This document shows, in pieces, positions 35,579-43,443 of a DNA stretch of 64,000 nt. The notes under the pieces were generated by a model. It saw nothing but the letters and a program-made list of their open reading frames with translations, was not told where the DNA came from and made no database searches. Origin of the DNA: an uncultured Oscillospiraceae bacterium (GTDB lineage Bacteria > Bacillota > Clostridia > Oscillospirales > Oscillospiraceae); NCBI GenBank assembly GCA_944385365.1, contig CALWWW010000001.1, positions 166,941 to 230,940 of the forward strand. The letters are read 5' to 3'. Each line of letters opens with the position of its first letter. The first letter of the stretch is position 1. The position numbers and the translations under genes are program-made.

Positions 35579-36042
35579 AGTTTGTCCCCCTTTTTCCGGT
35601 CAAACACCAGGACCCACAGCACCAGCAGCGCCGCGCCGATGCACACAAAGCAGTCGGCCACATTGAAAATGGCAAAGTCCATAAACTCCAATTCGATCAT
35701 ATCCACCACATAGCCATGGACAGCCCGGTCGATGAGATTGCCCACGCCGCCGCCCACAATGCAGGCCACCGCCGCGACGCCCAGCGGGCCGTGAATCCAC
35801 CGCTTGCCCACGGCAAACAGCAGCGCCGCCAGCATCACCACGGTCAGCACCAGAAACAGCCACCGGGCGCCCTCCAGCATGGAAAAGGCCATACCGGTAT
35901 TTTGAAAATGGGTGAAGTGGAACACGCCGTCCCAGAACGGCACTTCGCCGCCCAGGGGAATATTGGCCACGGTCAATGCCTTGGTCCACTGGTCCAGTCC
36001 CACCATGACGGCGGCGGAAAGAATAATCCACAGAAAACGCAC
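35575..36042 (-). CDS. lspA: Lipoprotein signal peptidase II
   Basis: 155-residue membrane aspartyl protease that cleaves prolipoproteins. Four helices; catalytic Asp105 in GNLIDR and Asp130 in FNVADCFVCIG. The GTG start at 36042 is preferred over longer in-frame starts because AAGGAGGA lies seven bases upstream and the protein then has family length. Several lipobox proteins in this window are its expected substrates. Confidence 0.95.
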   Translation of the reverse strand: MRFLWIILSAAVMVGLDQWTKALTVANIPLGGEVPFWDGVFHFTHFQNTGMAFSMLEGARWLFLVLTVVMLAALLFAVGKRWIHGPLGVAAVACIVGGGVGNLIDRAVHGYVVDMIELEFMDFAIFNVADCFVCIGAALLVLWVLVFDRKKGDKL

Positions 36043-36187
36043 AGGCGATTCCTCCTTTTGCAACTGAACCGCCGCCCGGTATCCACAGGGGAATTCCGGG
36101 GGCAGTTTCATGATTTTATCACAAAATCGCCCCGGTCGCAAGGCATCGGGGCCATTCGCCCAACTTTGCGCCCAAACTGTGCTATTC

Positions 36188-36265
36188 TGAGGGTACAGCT
36201 CTACCAATGGAGGCGTTTTGCCGCCCCCGACGGCCTGTGGATAACCGGCCGCCGGGGGCCTTTTT
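36188..36265 (+). ncRNA. Candidate small RNA upstream of the ParB-like gene
   Basis: An extended -10 (TGC then TATTCT, 36180-36188) is followed by about 75 nt ending in a 13-bp hairpin with one mismatch (36223-36235 with 36247-36259) and CTTTTT, a good intrinsic terminator on the plus strand. No gene on that strand ends here, so the terminator needs its own transcript. A short upstream leader peptide is an alternative. The rest of the 438-bp gap holds the parB promoter. Confidence 0.4.
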
Positions 36266-36306
36266 ATTGGAATTTTTCGGTTTTTTCTCCACAGGCTGTG
36301 ATTAGC

Positions 36307-36457
36307 CATTTCCCGACATTTCCCAACATTTCACAGTTGAAACACTTGATATAAACCCGTTTTTCTATCGACCGACAACTTTCGCGGGAATTTTTGGAAA
36401 TAATTGTTATACTAAAATTATCGGAAATGGCGAGAAATCGGAGTGGGATTTCCCGTC
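36307..36457 (+). promoter_or_regulatory. Promoter and possible self-binding sites of the ParB/Noc-like gene
   Basis: Extended -10 TGT-TATACT (36405-36413). Around it are repeats of ATTTCCC, at about 36309, 36319 and again at 36449, plus GCGGGAATTT near 36384. ATTTCCC is the half site of the B. subtilis Noc-binding palindrome, so autoregulation is possible. Binding is inferred. Confidence 0.4.
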
Positions 36458-36480
36458 CCTTTTGCAAAGGAGGAGAGCAT

Positions 36481-37299
36481 ATGCAAAAGCCGAAAACCCG
36501 TTCCTTTCTGGAGACGGGCCGGGTGGTATGGCTGCCCATCCACGCCGTCCGGCCCAATCCGGCCCAGCCCCGGAAAATCTTCGACCCCCAGGGCTTGCAG
36601 GAGCTGTCCCGGAGCATTGCCCAGTACGGCGTATTGCAGCCCCTGTCGGTGCGCCGTCAGCCCGACGGCTATGAACTGGTTGCCGGGGAGCGCCGCCTGC
36701 GGGCGTCCAAAATGGCCGGTCTTTTGGAGGTGCCCTGCATTGTGCTGACGGTGGACGAGGAGCAGTCGGGTATGCTGGCTCTGGTGGAAAATTTACAGCG
36801 CCGCGATCTGGACTTCATCGAGGAAGCCCAGGGGCTGGCCCAGCTGATGCGGCTGTACGGTCTCAGCCAGGAGCAGGCCGCCGCCCGGGTGGGCAAAAGC
36901 CAATCGGCGGTGGCCAACAAGCTGCGGCTGCTGAAACACCCGCAGGCCGTTCTGGACGCCCTGCGGTCCAACCATCTGTCGGAGCGTCACGCCCGGGCCC
37001 TGCTGCGGCTGGAGGGCGAACAAGCCCGCATGGACGCCCTCAATGAAATCGTCCGGCGGCAGCTCAACGTGGCCGCTACGGAACAGTACATCGACCGGCT
37101 GCTGGAGCAGCAGAAGCGCCCGGAGCCCGTGCGGCGCGGTCTGGGCCGCTTCCTGCTGCGGGATGTGCGGCTGTTTCTCAACACTGTGGAGCACAATCTG
37201 GATTTGATCAAAAACGCCGGAATCTCCGCCGCCAAAACCCAGGAGGAGACAGATCAGGAGATCGTGCTCACCATCCGCATTCCCAAACATGCAGGATGA
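36481..37299 (+). CDS. ParB/Noc-family chromosome-partition or nucleoid-occlusion protein
   Basis: 272 residues. ParB N-terminal domain with IRPNPAQPRKIF-type sequence (VRPNPAQPRKIFDPQGLQEL), the CTPase motif region GERRLRASKMAGL and LVENLQRRDLDFIEEA, then an HTH (SQEQAAARVGKSQSAVANKLRLL) and a C-terminal dimerisation part. No parA lies beside it, which fits the Noc branch better than ParB, but sequence alone does not settle this. Start 36481 follows AAAGGAGGAG. Confidence 0.88.
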   Translation: MQKPKTRSFLETGRVVWLPIHAVRPNPAQPRKIFDPQGLQELSRSIAQYGVLQPLSVRRQPDGYELVAGERRLRASKMAGLLEVPCIVLTVDEEQSGMLALVENLQRRDLDFIEEAQGLAQLMRLYGLSQEQAAARVGKSQSAVANKLRLLKHPQAVLDALRSNHLSERHARALLRLEGEQARMDALNEIVRRQLNVAATEQYIDRLLEQQKRPEPVRRGLGRFLLRDVRLFLNTVEHNLDLIKNAGISAAKTQEETDQEIVLTIRIPKHAG

Positions 37300-37311
37300 G
37301 CCGTCCCCACA

Positions 37312-37344
37312 GCAAGGGCGCTGCCGCGTTGGCAGCGCCCTTGC
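37312..37344. terminator. Bidirectional terminator between the ParB-like gene and aroE
   Basis: Perfect 14-bp stem (37312-37325 with 37331-37344), loop GCGTT, between convergent genes. Confidence 0.78.
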
Positions 37345-37348
37345 CGGT

Positions 37349-38203
37349 TTATTCGGCAAATTCCCGCTCCAGGGTGTCGTACATCACCTGTGTCGGGGCC
37401 TCCTCGCCGGTCCAGAGGGTGAAGTTCCGGGCCCCCTGCTGCACCAGCATTCCAATGCCGGTGACAATCTGCGCCCCCCGCTTCTGCGCCTCCTGCAAAA
37501 ACCGGGGCATAACCGGATTGAACACCACGTCGCAGACCACCATCTCCGCCGTGATGGTATCCAACTCCACCTCTGGCATCTGGTCGCCGTGGGGATGCAG
37601 TCCCACACAGGTGGCCTGAATCACAATCTCCGTCCCGGCGGGGATGGCGGCTTTGCCCACCCAAGGCTGGAACGTGGCGGCAGCCGGTGTCTTTTCATCG
37701 ATCAGCTGTGCCAGCTCCCGGCCCCGCGTCTCGTTGCGGTTGATGACTGTGATGGACGATGCACCCGCCAGGGCGCACTCCACGCCGATGGCCCGGGCCG
37801 CGCCGCCGGCTCCCAGAATGGTCACCCGCTTGCCGTGCAGGTCCACGCCCTGGGCCGTCAGGGCCTGGACAAAGCCCTTGCCGTCGGTGTTCTCTCCCAC
37901 CCAGTCGCCGCCGTCCCGATAGACGGTGTTGACGGCTCCAATGATGGACGCCGCTTCCGTCAGCCGGTCCAGCAGGGGGATCACCCGGATTTTATGGGGC
38001 ATGGTCAGGTTGAACCCGTCGAAGTGCATGGCCTTGGCTCCCGCAAAAGCCGCTTCCAGGTCCTCAGCCTGGACCCGCATGGTGATGTACCGGAAGTTGA
38101 GACCTTTGGCGGCGTAGGCCGCCTCCTCCATAACGCCGGTGGGGTTGCCGTCCACCGGATCGCCGAACACGCCGGTGAGATGGGCGCGATAATTCTTTTC
38201 CAT
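37349..38203 (-). CDS. aroE: Shikimate dehydrogenase
   Basis: 284-residue NADP-dependent enzyme reducing 3-dehydroshikimate to shikimate in aromatic synthesis. Visible motifs: GFNLTMPHKI with the catalytic-type Lys, GAVNTVYR, GENTDGKGF and the NADP loop ILGAGGAARAIGVE. Start 38203 has GAGGAG upstream and gives family length; longer in-frame starts have none. It is monocistronic. Quinate/shikimate dehydrogenase is the main alternative. Confidence 0.92.
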   Translation of the reverse strand: MEKNYRAHLTGVFGDPVDGNPTGVMEEAAYAAKGLNFRYITMRVQAEDLEAAFAGAKAMHFDGFNLTMPHKIRVIPLLDRLTEAASIIGAVNTVYRDGGDWVGENTDGKGFVQALTAQGVDLHGKRVTILGAGGAARAIGVECALAGASSITVINRNETRGRELAQLIDEKTPAAATFQPWVGKAAIPAGTEIVIQATCVGLHPHGDQMPEVELDTITAEMVVCDVVFNPVMPRFLQEAQKRGAQIVTGIGMLVQQGARNFTLWTGEEAPTQVMYDTLEREFAE

Positions 38204-38263
38204 GGTCCCTGTGCTCCTCTCAGTGGATTTTCCTCCATTGTAGCACAGGGGGTTGACGGCAGC

Positions 38264-38290
38264 AAGGGGGACGGTGTCCCCGTCCCCCTT
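38264..38290 (-). terminator. Hairpin after the Cys-rich microprotein
   Basis: Perfect 11-bp G/C-rich stem (38264-38274 with 38280-38290), loop TGTCC; no T run. Confidence 0.5.
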
Positions 38291-38301
38291 GGCATCACCG
38301 G

Positions 38302-38439
38302 TCAACAGCAGCGGTGATTGCCGCAGTCGTTGTTTCCGCAAGTACGCATGACGCCGATACCGCCCCAGAAAAAGGGGTTGCCGCCGCACTGGCAGCGGCA
38401 CTGGTTACAGATCTGACGCATCCAGCATTGTTGACACAT
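38302..38439 (-). CDS. Cys-rich 45-residue microprotein
   Basis: 45 residues, of which ten are Cys, arranged MCQQC, CNQCRCQC, CGNNDC and CC at the end, with a central NPFFWGGIG. The ATG has a clear GGGAGGG ribosome site about nine bases upstream. Such spacing could bind several metals, in the manner of a metallothionein, or form disulfides. No signal peptide. It sits beside two other short genes on the same strand. Function unknown. Confidence 0.65.
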   Translation of the reverse strand: MCQQCWMRQICNQCRCQCGGNPFFWGGIGVMRTCGNNDCGNHRCC

Positions 38440-38518
38440 AAAAAGTCCCTCCCGTTGGAAAAATCGCGGCGGCCCTTGCCGCCACGACTTATCCTATGCC
38501 CATGGGACGGCGGCTGTG

Positions 38519-38668
38519 TCACAATTCCACACGTTCCGTCGAAACCGGTCGGGGCAGCACGTTTTCCGCGGGCATGTGGTCCGACAGGTCTACGGGCTGC
38601 TTCCACACCGGCGGTTCCGGTGCCGGGTCGTGGAGCTCCCAGGGCAGATTGTTGGGTCCCTTTTTCAT
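38519..38668 (-). CDS. Short Pro-rich hypothetical protein
   Basis: 49 residues beginning MKKGPNNLPWELHDPAPEPPVW. AGGAGGG lies about ten bases before the ATG at 38668. Rich in Pro and acidic residues with no hydrophobic helix. Not recognised. An overlapping frame starting seven bases earlier is less likely because it runs against the composition of neighbouring genes. Confidence 0.5.
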   Translation of the reverse strand: MKKGPNNLPWELHDPAPEPPVWKQPVDLSDHMPAENVLPRPVSTERVEL

Positions 38669-38725
38669 ATGGCATCGCCCTCCTCTGGTCTTAGTTTGAC
38701 AGAGAAGGGCGATTTTCATACACGG

Positions 38726-39004
38726 TTATGGTTTCCGGCGGGTCAGTTCGGCAATCTCCTGGTACCGGCTGGTAATGCGGCCAAAATTCTGCCGCTGATG
38801 AGGAATCATGCAGTTGGTGCAGTCCTTATACCCCTTTTCCGTATAGCGGAAGTTGCCGCCGCACCGGTCGCCCAAGGCGTACAGGGGACAATAGCAGAAT
38901 ATACAGTTGAAGTCCTCGGGCTTGTCGGTCTTGTGACAGGGAAAATACTCGCACTGGGTATTCTGGAAAAAGCTGTAGTGCTTCCCCTCCCATTTTTCCG
39001 CCAT
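38726..39004 (-). CDS. Cysteine-rich small-domain (zinc-finger-like) protein
   Basis: 92 residues with nine Cys: QCEYFPCHK, CIFCYCPLY, RCGG and CTNCMIPH. The pattern matches the cysteine-rich small domain family, in which the Cys probably hold zinc or an iron-sulfur cluster. Members are often found near cobalamin genes; none is adjacent here. It directly follows rqcH on the same strand. A GGAGGCG site precedes the ATG. Confidence 0.82.
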   Translation of the reverse strand: MAEKWEGKHYSFFQNTQCEYFPCHKTDKPEDFNCIFCYCPLYALGDRCGGNFRYTEKGYKDCTNCMIPHQRQNFGRITSRYQEIAELTRRKP

Positions 39005-39020
39005 GGGGACGCCTCCTTTG

Positions 39021-40772
39021 CTATTTGACCCGGAGACGGTCGGCCAGAGCCGCGTCCGGCGTCACATACACGGTATTGTAGTGGTCATAGATGACCATGC
39101 CCGGCTTGCCGCCGGCGGGCTTCTTCACGTTGCGCACCGCCGTCACATCCACCGGCACATTGTGGCCCTCCCGGGCCTGGGAATAGTAGGCCGCCAGCTG
39201 GGCCGCCTGGGTGACCGTCACATCGCCGGGTTTGTCCTTGCCGGTGCAGTCGATAATCACATGGCTGCCGTGAATTTTTTGCGTGTGGAGCCACAGGTCG
39301 TACTTTTCCGCCGTTTTCAGCGTCAGCTGGTCGTTCTGCCGGTTGTTGCGGCCCACATAGATGGTGTAGCCCTCGTCGGACTGGAACACCATGGGCTTGG
39401 ACGGCTGCTGCTTCATCTGCTTTTTGCCGCCGCTGCGCTTGAGGTAGCCGCCGTCGGTCAGTTCCGCCCGGATATCGGCAATGTCCTTTTCTCCCTCGGC
39501 TCGGCTCAAGGCGTCGAGAACACTGCAAAAATAGGCGTGCTCCTGCTCACCCTTTTCAATGAGCCCCGTCAGCATCTTTTCTGCGTTTTTGGCCTTGGTG
39601 TAGTCCTTGTAGAACTTGGCGGCGTTCTGCTGGGGCGACAGGGTGGGCGACAGGGGAATGTCGATCTCTTTCATGTCCGGGTCATAGAAATCCACCGCCG
39701 TCAAACGGGGCTGCCCCCGGGTGATGGCGTGGAGGTTGGCCGTAACGATATCGCCCAGCTGCCGCAGCCGTTCCCGGTCATAGGTGGCGGCCAGCTCCTT
39801 CCGCTGGATTTCCAGCTTCCGGGCCGTCCGGTCCCGAAGATTGGTCAGCGTCTTGTGGATTGCCTGGCTTTTCTGGCGCACCTGCTCGCCCCGCTCCCGG
39901 CTGGCGTAGAACCGGTCCAGCAGGGCCGAGAAGGTGGGGAACGTCTCATTCTCCCCCAAGGACCCGTACTGCTCCAACGTGCGGTAGGAATAGTCCTTGG
40001 GGCTGCCCTCCCGCAGCAGCAGCGTGGGCGTATAGGGGCCGTTGAGCCCCGCAAACTGTTGGGCCAGATAGTCGGCCAGCGCTTCATACTCCGTTTCCGC
40101 CGGGCGGCACTCCGTATCGCCGCAGTAGCCGCAGGACAGCTCCCGGCAAATCACCGGCGGCAGCGCCGCAAAGTGGGCCTGGAGCCATTTGTCCAGCTGA
40201 ACGTCCCCCGCTTCCCGGCGCAGCAGGGCCAGAATGGTGTCCCGGTCCGTCTCTGCCGGGTTCCGCTTTTCCTGGGTGGGCGGGTACTGATAAAACAGGC
40301 CCGGCAGGACCTGGCGCTTTTCGCTCATCTCAAAGTCCACCCGGCGCAGACAGTCGATGATTCTGCCGTCGCCGCCGCAGAGAATCAGGTTGGAATTGCG
40401 GCCCATGATCTCAATAATCAGCCGTTTCTGCACCGGCTCGCCCATTTCATCGGTGCAGTCCAGAACGAAGTCCAGAAGCCGCTCCATGGGCGGCTGGCGA
40501 ATCTCCGCAATACGGCCGCCCACCAGATGCTTGCGCAGCAGCATACAGAACATGGGCGGCTGGGCGGGGTTCTCAAAGGGTTCCTCGGTGAACTGGGCCC
40601 GCGGGGTGTTGGAGCTGGCCGACAGCAGCAGCTTTCGGTTGGCGTCCCGGGACCGTAATTGCAGAATCACCTGGTCCCGGGCGGGCTGGTAGACCTTGTC
40701 CACCTTGGCCCCCTGGGCTCCCTGCCGCAGCTCCTGGGCCACGGCCGTTAAAAATACAGCGTCAAATGGCAT
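39021..40772 (-). CDS. rqcH: Ribosome quality-control factor RqcH (NFACT family)
   Basis: 583 residues. NFACT-N domain from the N-terminus (PFDAVFLTAVAQEL, LLLSASSNTPRAQFT), a helical coiled-coil middle (about 270-430) and the C-terminal NFACT-R domain (SDEGYTIYVGRNNRQNDQLTLKTA, DLWLHTQKIHGSHVII). It recruits tRNA-Ala to stalled 50S subunits and adds alanine tails. Older annotation as fibronectin-binding protein refers to the same family. The gene overlaps the mini-RNase III gene. Confidence 0.95.
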   Translation of the reverse strand: MPFDAVFLTAVAQELRQGAQGAKVDKVYQPARDQVILQLRSRDANRKLLLSASSNTPRAQFTEEPFENPAQPPMFCMLLRKHLVGGRIAEIRQPPMERLLDFVLDCTDEMGEPVQKRLIIEIMGRNSNLILCGGDGRIIDCLRRVDFEMSEKRQVLPGLFYQYPPTQEKRNPAETDRDTILALLRREAGDVQLDKWLQAHFAALPPVICRELSCGYCGDTECRPAETEYEALADYLAQQFAGLNGPYTPTLLLREGSPKDYSYRTLEQYGSLGENETFPTFSALLDRFYASRERGEQVRQKSQAIHKTLTNLRDRTARKLEIQRKELAATYDRERLRQLGDIVTANLHAITRGQPRLTAVDFYDPDMKEIDIPLSPTLSPQQNAAKFYKDYTKAKNAEKMLTGLIEKGEQEHAYFCSVLDALSRAEGEKDIADIRAELTDGGYLKRSGGKKQMKQQPSKPMVFQSDEGYTIYVGRNNRQNDQLTLKTAEKYDLWLHTQKIHGSHVIIDCTGKDKPGDVTVTQAAQLAAYYSQAREGHNVPVDVTAVRNVKKPAGGKPGMVIYDHYNTVYVTPDAALADRLRVK

Positions 40773-41178
40773 TGGTCTCCTCCATGGTCAGGGTGAACAG
40801 CTCCAGAATCCGGTCCCGTTGTCCCAGCAGATACAAGGCCCCGAACAGCGTTTCCAGGCCCGTGGCCTTGGCGTACTGGTCCCGGCTGGCGTTCTTGGGG
40901 ATGCTGTGATGGGCGTGGGCGTTGCGGCCCCGGCGGTAGTAGGCCAGCTCCTCCTCCGTCAGAAGGGGCAGCATCCGCTCCATGCGGGCCGCCTGGGCCG
41001 GGGCGCTGACCTGGCGCACCGTGGCCTTGTGCAGGCTGGTCTGGGTGGCCCGGCCGCCGGTGCAGAGGGCGGTACGGACCAGCAGTTCAAAGACACCGTC
41101 GCCCACATGGGCCAGTCCCAGGGCGCTGATCTCGTTGACGGCCCGTTTCTCCATCTGCGGTTCAAAATAGTTTTCCAA
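40762..41178 (-). CDS. mrnC: Mini-ribonuclease III
   Basis: 138 residues, a single RNase III catalytic domain without the dsRNA-binding domain, which matures 23S rRNA. Conserved parts: LAHVGDGVFELLVR with the metal Asp and KATGLETLFGALYLLG with the metal Glu. The TTG start at 41178 is chosen for the GGGAGGA upstream and family length; the longer ATG at 41244 adds an unlike tail. Confidence 0.9.
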   Translation of the reverse strand: MENYFEPQMEKRAVNEISALGLAHVGDGVFELLVRTALCTGGRATQTSLHKATVRQVSAPAQAARMERMLPLLTEEELAYYRRGRNAHAHHSIPKNASRDQYAKATGLETLFGALYLLGQRDRILELFTLTMEETNAI

Positions 41179-41292
41179 AGGGGTTCCTCCCACATTCGTA
41201 ATCCTGGCAATCAGTATACTATAAATTTTAAACCGGCGCAACAAAAGGCAGAACCAACCGGCGGTTGCAGAATGGCTGTAATGGACAAACGA

Positions 41293-41503
41293 TAAAAGTT
41301 TTACTCGATTTTTTCAAAAAATCGCAGGGTCCAGGGGCAGCGCCCCGGTCGCCCGCCGCAGCGGGCGAAACACCCGCGCCGCGCACGGCGCGAAACCCCT
41401 TAGCGTCCTAAACCGCCATCCGCAGATGGCGGAATCCCCGGCCAACGGCCATGGCCTCCGCCGCCACCCCTGTGGGGTGGACGGCGGAGGCCATCTATTG
41501 ACA
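41293..41503 (-). repeat. Hairpin-rich modular intergenic repeat, copy 2
   Basis: Read on the minus strand, this carries the same modules as 34215-34650: a stem around CCACCCC, a CGCCATC-TGCG-GATGGCG hairpin, CGCGCCG-TGCG-CGGCGCG, CCCGC-TGCG-GCGGG, a GACC-flanked hairpin, then GATTTTTTGAAAAAATC and the shared end AAAATCGAGTAAAACTTTT. Module order differs from copy 1. It fills most of the gap between mrnC and coaX; the reading frame across it is spurious. Confidence 0.85.
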
Positions 41504-41590
41504 ATGGTGCGGCGTGCGGGCCGATGTGGGCATCGGCCCCTACATTCTTTTGCGATGCTGCCTGCTGAACTGTCCAGTACCGCCATACTG

Positions 41591-41630
41591 TGCAACTGAG
41601 GCGGAACCCACCGGCTCCGCCTCAGTTGCA
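41591..41630 (-). terminator. Hairpin after coaX
   Basis: Perfect 15-bp stem (41591-41605 with 41616-41630) ten bases past the coaX stop, without a T run. Confidence 0.65.
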
Positions 41631-41639
41631 GTGACATTT

Positions 41640-42419
41640 TTACTTGCGCTTGTTCTTCTGGTAGAGGATATAGAGGCCCTTGAGGAGCAGGTCCCGCTCC
41701 AGCTTCATCTCCCGCTTGCACAGGGGCGCCACATGCTTGGCGATGCCGCCGGTGGCCACTACAGTCAAGGGCTTCCCCAATTCCTCTTCCATGCGGTCCA
41801 GCATACCGTCCAGCATGGCCGCGGCGCCGTACATGATGCCGCTGCGCATACACTCCACGGTGTTTTTGCCGATGACGCGCTTGGGTTTATCCAACTGGAT
41901 ACCCGGCAGCTGGGACGCCCGGCTGGACAGCGCTTCCGCCGACACCCGGACACCGGGAATAATGCAGCCGCCCAGGTAGGTGTTGTCGTGGTCCACGATC
42001 TCAATGGTGGTGGCGGTACCCATATCCACCAGGGCCAGGGGCGGCTCGTACTCCTGCAAGGCCGCCACGGCAATAACGATGCGGTCGCTGCCCACGGAAG
42101 CCGGGTCGTCCATGTGGATGTTTAACCCCGTTTTGATGCCGGGGCCCACCACCATGGGCTTGCGGCCCGTCAGCTTGATGATGCCCGTATGGACGGCGTT
42201 GAACACCGGCGGCACCACCGACGAGATGATGCAGTCCTCCACGGTATCCAGGTCCACATGGAAGAACTCCAGCATATTGCGGATTTCCATGCCGTACTGG
42301 TCGGAGGTTTTGATGTGGTCTGTGGCAATGCGGGCCTCAAAGACGATGGTACCATCGTCAATGCCGCCCAAAACGATGTTGCTGTTTCCGATATCGATGG
42401 CCAGGAGCATCCGTTTCAC
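41640..42419 (-). CDS. coaX: Type III pantothenate kinase
   Basis: 259-residue kinase making 4'-phosphopantothenate, the first step of CoA synthesis. ASKHA-fold motifs: LLAIDIGNSNIVLGG at the N-terminus, GSDRIVIAVAAL and LVDMGTATTIEIVD. Type III enzymes are not inhibited by CoA, which makes regulated pantothenate uptake useful; panT and coaBC lie directly upstream. A GAGGTGA ribosome site precedes the ATG. Confidence 0.95.
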   Translation of the reverse strand: MKRMLLAIDIGNSNIVLGGIDDGTIVFEARIATDHIKTSDQYGMEIRNMLEFFHVDLDTVEDCIISSVVPPVFNAVHTGIIKLTGRKPMVVGPGIKTGLNIHMDDPASVGSDRIVIAVAALQEYEPPLALVDMGTATTIEIVDHDNTYLGGCIIPGVRVSAEALSSRASQLPGIQLDKPKRVIGKNTVECMRSGIMYGAAAMLDGMLDRMEEELGKPLTVVATGGIAKHVAPLCKREMKLERDLLLKGLYILYQKNKRK

Positions 42420-42425
42420 CTCTTA

Positions 42426-42448
42426 AATTATGGCAGCACCCCATAATT
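42426..42448 (-). promoter_or_regulatory. Perfect inverted repeat upstream of coaX
   Basis: AATTATGG, 7-bp spacer, CCATAATT, immediately before the coaX ribosome site and containing a possible -10 CATAAT. It could be an operator for a dimeric repressor or a small hairpin controlling translation. Confidence 0.45.
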
Positions 42449-42606
42449 GTGTCTGCGGCCCTGGACGGCCCTTTTTCCCCAACTGTACAGTTTGCAAATC
42501 TTGAAATACATCCAGTATTCCGGCGATTTTCAAACTTTCATTTGTGTCAAAATGGCTCGCCCAGTCCTCTTGACAAATTATGTTGTGCTGCCCTGTTTTC
42601 TATTTT

Positions 42607-43242
42607 TTATGCTGTCTGGAGCCGGGTGCGGGTGACCCGCAGGAGCGCTTTGCCGATGGCGGCCACCAGCACGGCGGCAGCCAGGGCCTCGGGAATGCCG
42701 TTAAAGGCCACGGTGGTCATAATCAGGCCGAATACAGCCTCCCGTGCCACGTCCTTGGCGGCGGCGTACTGCTGGGCGAAGAGCACATAGATGCTGCCCA
42801 TGACCAGTACGGTGTTGACCATGGAGCCCACGAAGCCCACCAGGGGCAGGGACGCCCAGCCGTTGACATTCCGCTTGCGGAGGAACTTCCACAGCCAGCC
42901 GGCCACCACGCCAATGAGAATGCGGCAGCCCACCGATACCCAGAGGGCCTTCAGCGCGCCGGGTACGCCGGTGGTGCTGAGAAACGGCGAGAATGCAAAG
43001 GACGTCAGGGCCGGGGTCATGGTGTTGCTGATGACCGAACAGATGCCGAAGACGCCGCCCAGAATGCCGCCGGCCAGGGGCCCCAGCAAAATCGCGCCCA
43101 GAATGACCGGGATGTGGACGGTGGTGGCTTTGGTGACGACCAGCGGAATCATGCCCAGGGGCGTGTTGGCCAGCACCACGATGATGGCGGCAAACATGGC
43201 TACCGCCGCCATCCAGCGAGTGTCTCTCTTGCGGGTTTTCAT
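42607..43242 (-). CDS. panT: ECF transporter S component, pantothenate-specific PanT
   Basis: 211-residue membrane protein with about six helices. The segments TPLGMIPLVVTKATTVHIPVILGAILLGP and TSFAFSPF are typical of PanT S components, which bind pantothenate and use the shared ECF ATPase module encoded elsewhere. The ATG at 43242 has AGGAGGT eight bases upstream. It sits between coaX and coaBC, strongly supporting pantothenate as substrate. Its leader RNA is structured. Confidence 0.88.
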   Translation of the reverse strand: MKTRKRDTRWMAAVAMFAAIIVVLANTPLGMIPLVVTKATTVHIPVILGAILLGPLAGGILGGVFGICSVISNTMTPALTSFAFSPFLSTTGVPGALKALWVSVGCRILIGVVAGWLWKFLRKRNVNGWASLPLVGFVGSMVNTVLVMGSIYVLFAQQYAAAKDVAREAVFGLIMTTVAFNGIPEALAAAVLVAAIGKALLRVTRTRLQTA

Positions 43243-43322
43243 ATGCAATTACCTCCTGCTGTCGCTCCCCGCCCTGCGGAGATGCAACGCAAACTTCTGG
43301 CGCAGAATCGTTCTGTCGCCGA
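43243..43322 (-). promoter_or_regulatory. Structured leader RNA of panT
   Basis: The predicted 80-nt leader begins with GCTGTCG and closes with CGACAGC just before the AGGAGG, giving a 7-bp helix that encloses the leader. Inside are CAGAA-CGA-TTCTG and a TGCG/CGCA pairing. This looks like a small junction RNA placed to control translation. No known riboswitch class is recognised. Confidence 0.45.
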
Positions 43323-43328
43323 CAGCAT

Positions 43329-43357
43329 ATTATATCGCCGCCGTGTTGGTTTTGCAA
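43329..43357 (-). promoter_or_regulatory. Promoter of panT
   Basis: Minus strand TTGCAA (43357-43352), 17-bp spacer, consensus TATAAT (43334-43329). Confidence 0.8.
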
Positions 43358-43371
43358 TAGGCTGCGGCCAC

Positions 43372-43400
43372 TTTACTTTGTGTTTATTCTGTGACATAAT
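43372..43400 (+). promoter_or_regulatory. Promoter of coaBC
   Basis: TTTACT (43372-43377), 17-bp spacer, CATAAT (43395-43400), 44 bp before the coaBC start and back-to-back with the panT promoter. Confidence 0.65.
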
Positions 43401-43443
43401 AAACACCATCAAACCGATACCATTCAAATTGGGGGAATTTCCG

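Noticed and set aside
38295-38675. 126-codon minus-strand frame overlapping the small Cys-rich genes
   Set aside because: It overlaps two short frames that have better ribosome sites and, for one, a striking Cys pattern; its own composition is antisense-like.
41314-41853. 179-codon minus-strand frame next to coaX
   Set aside because: It joins the hairpin repeat with part of coaX in the wrong frame; Pro/Arg/Cys-rich with no start signal.
42580-43443. Upstream extension of coaBC to a start at 42580
   Set aside because: The extension is antisense to panT, passes through both promoters and lacks family similarity; ATG 43444 has a ribosome site and gives normal length.
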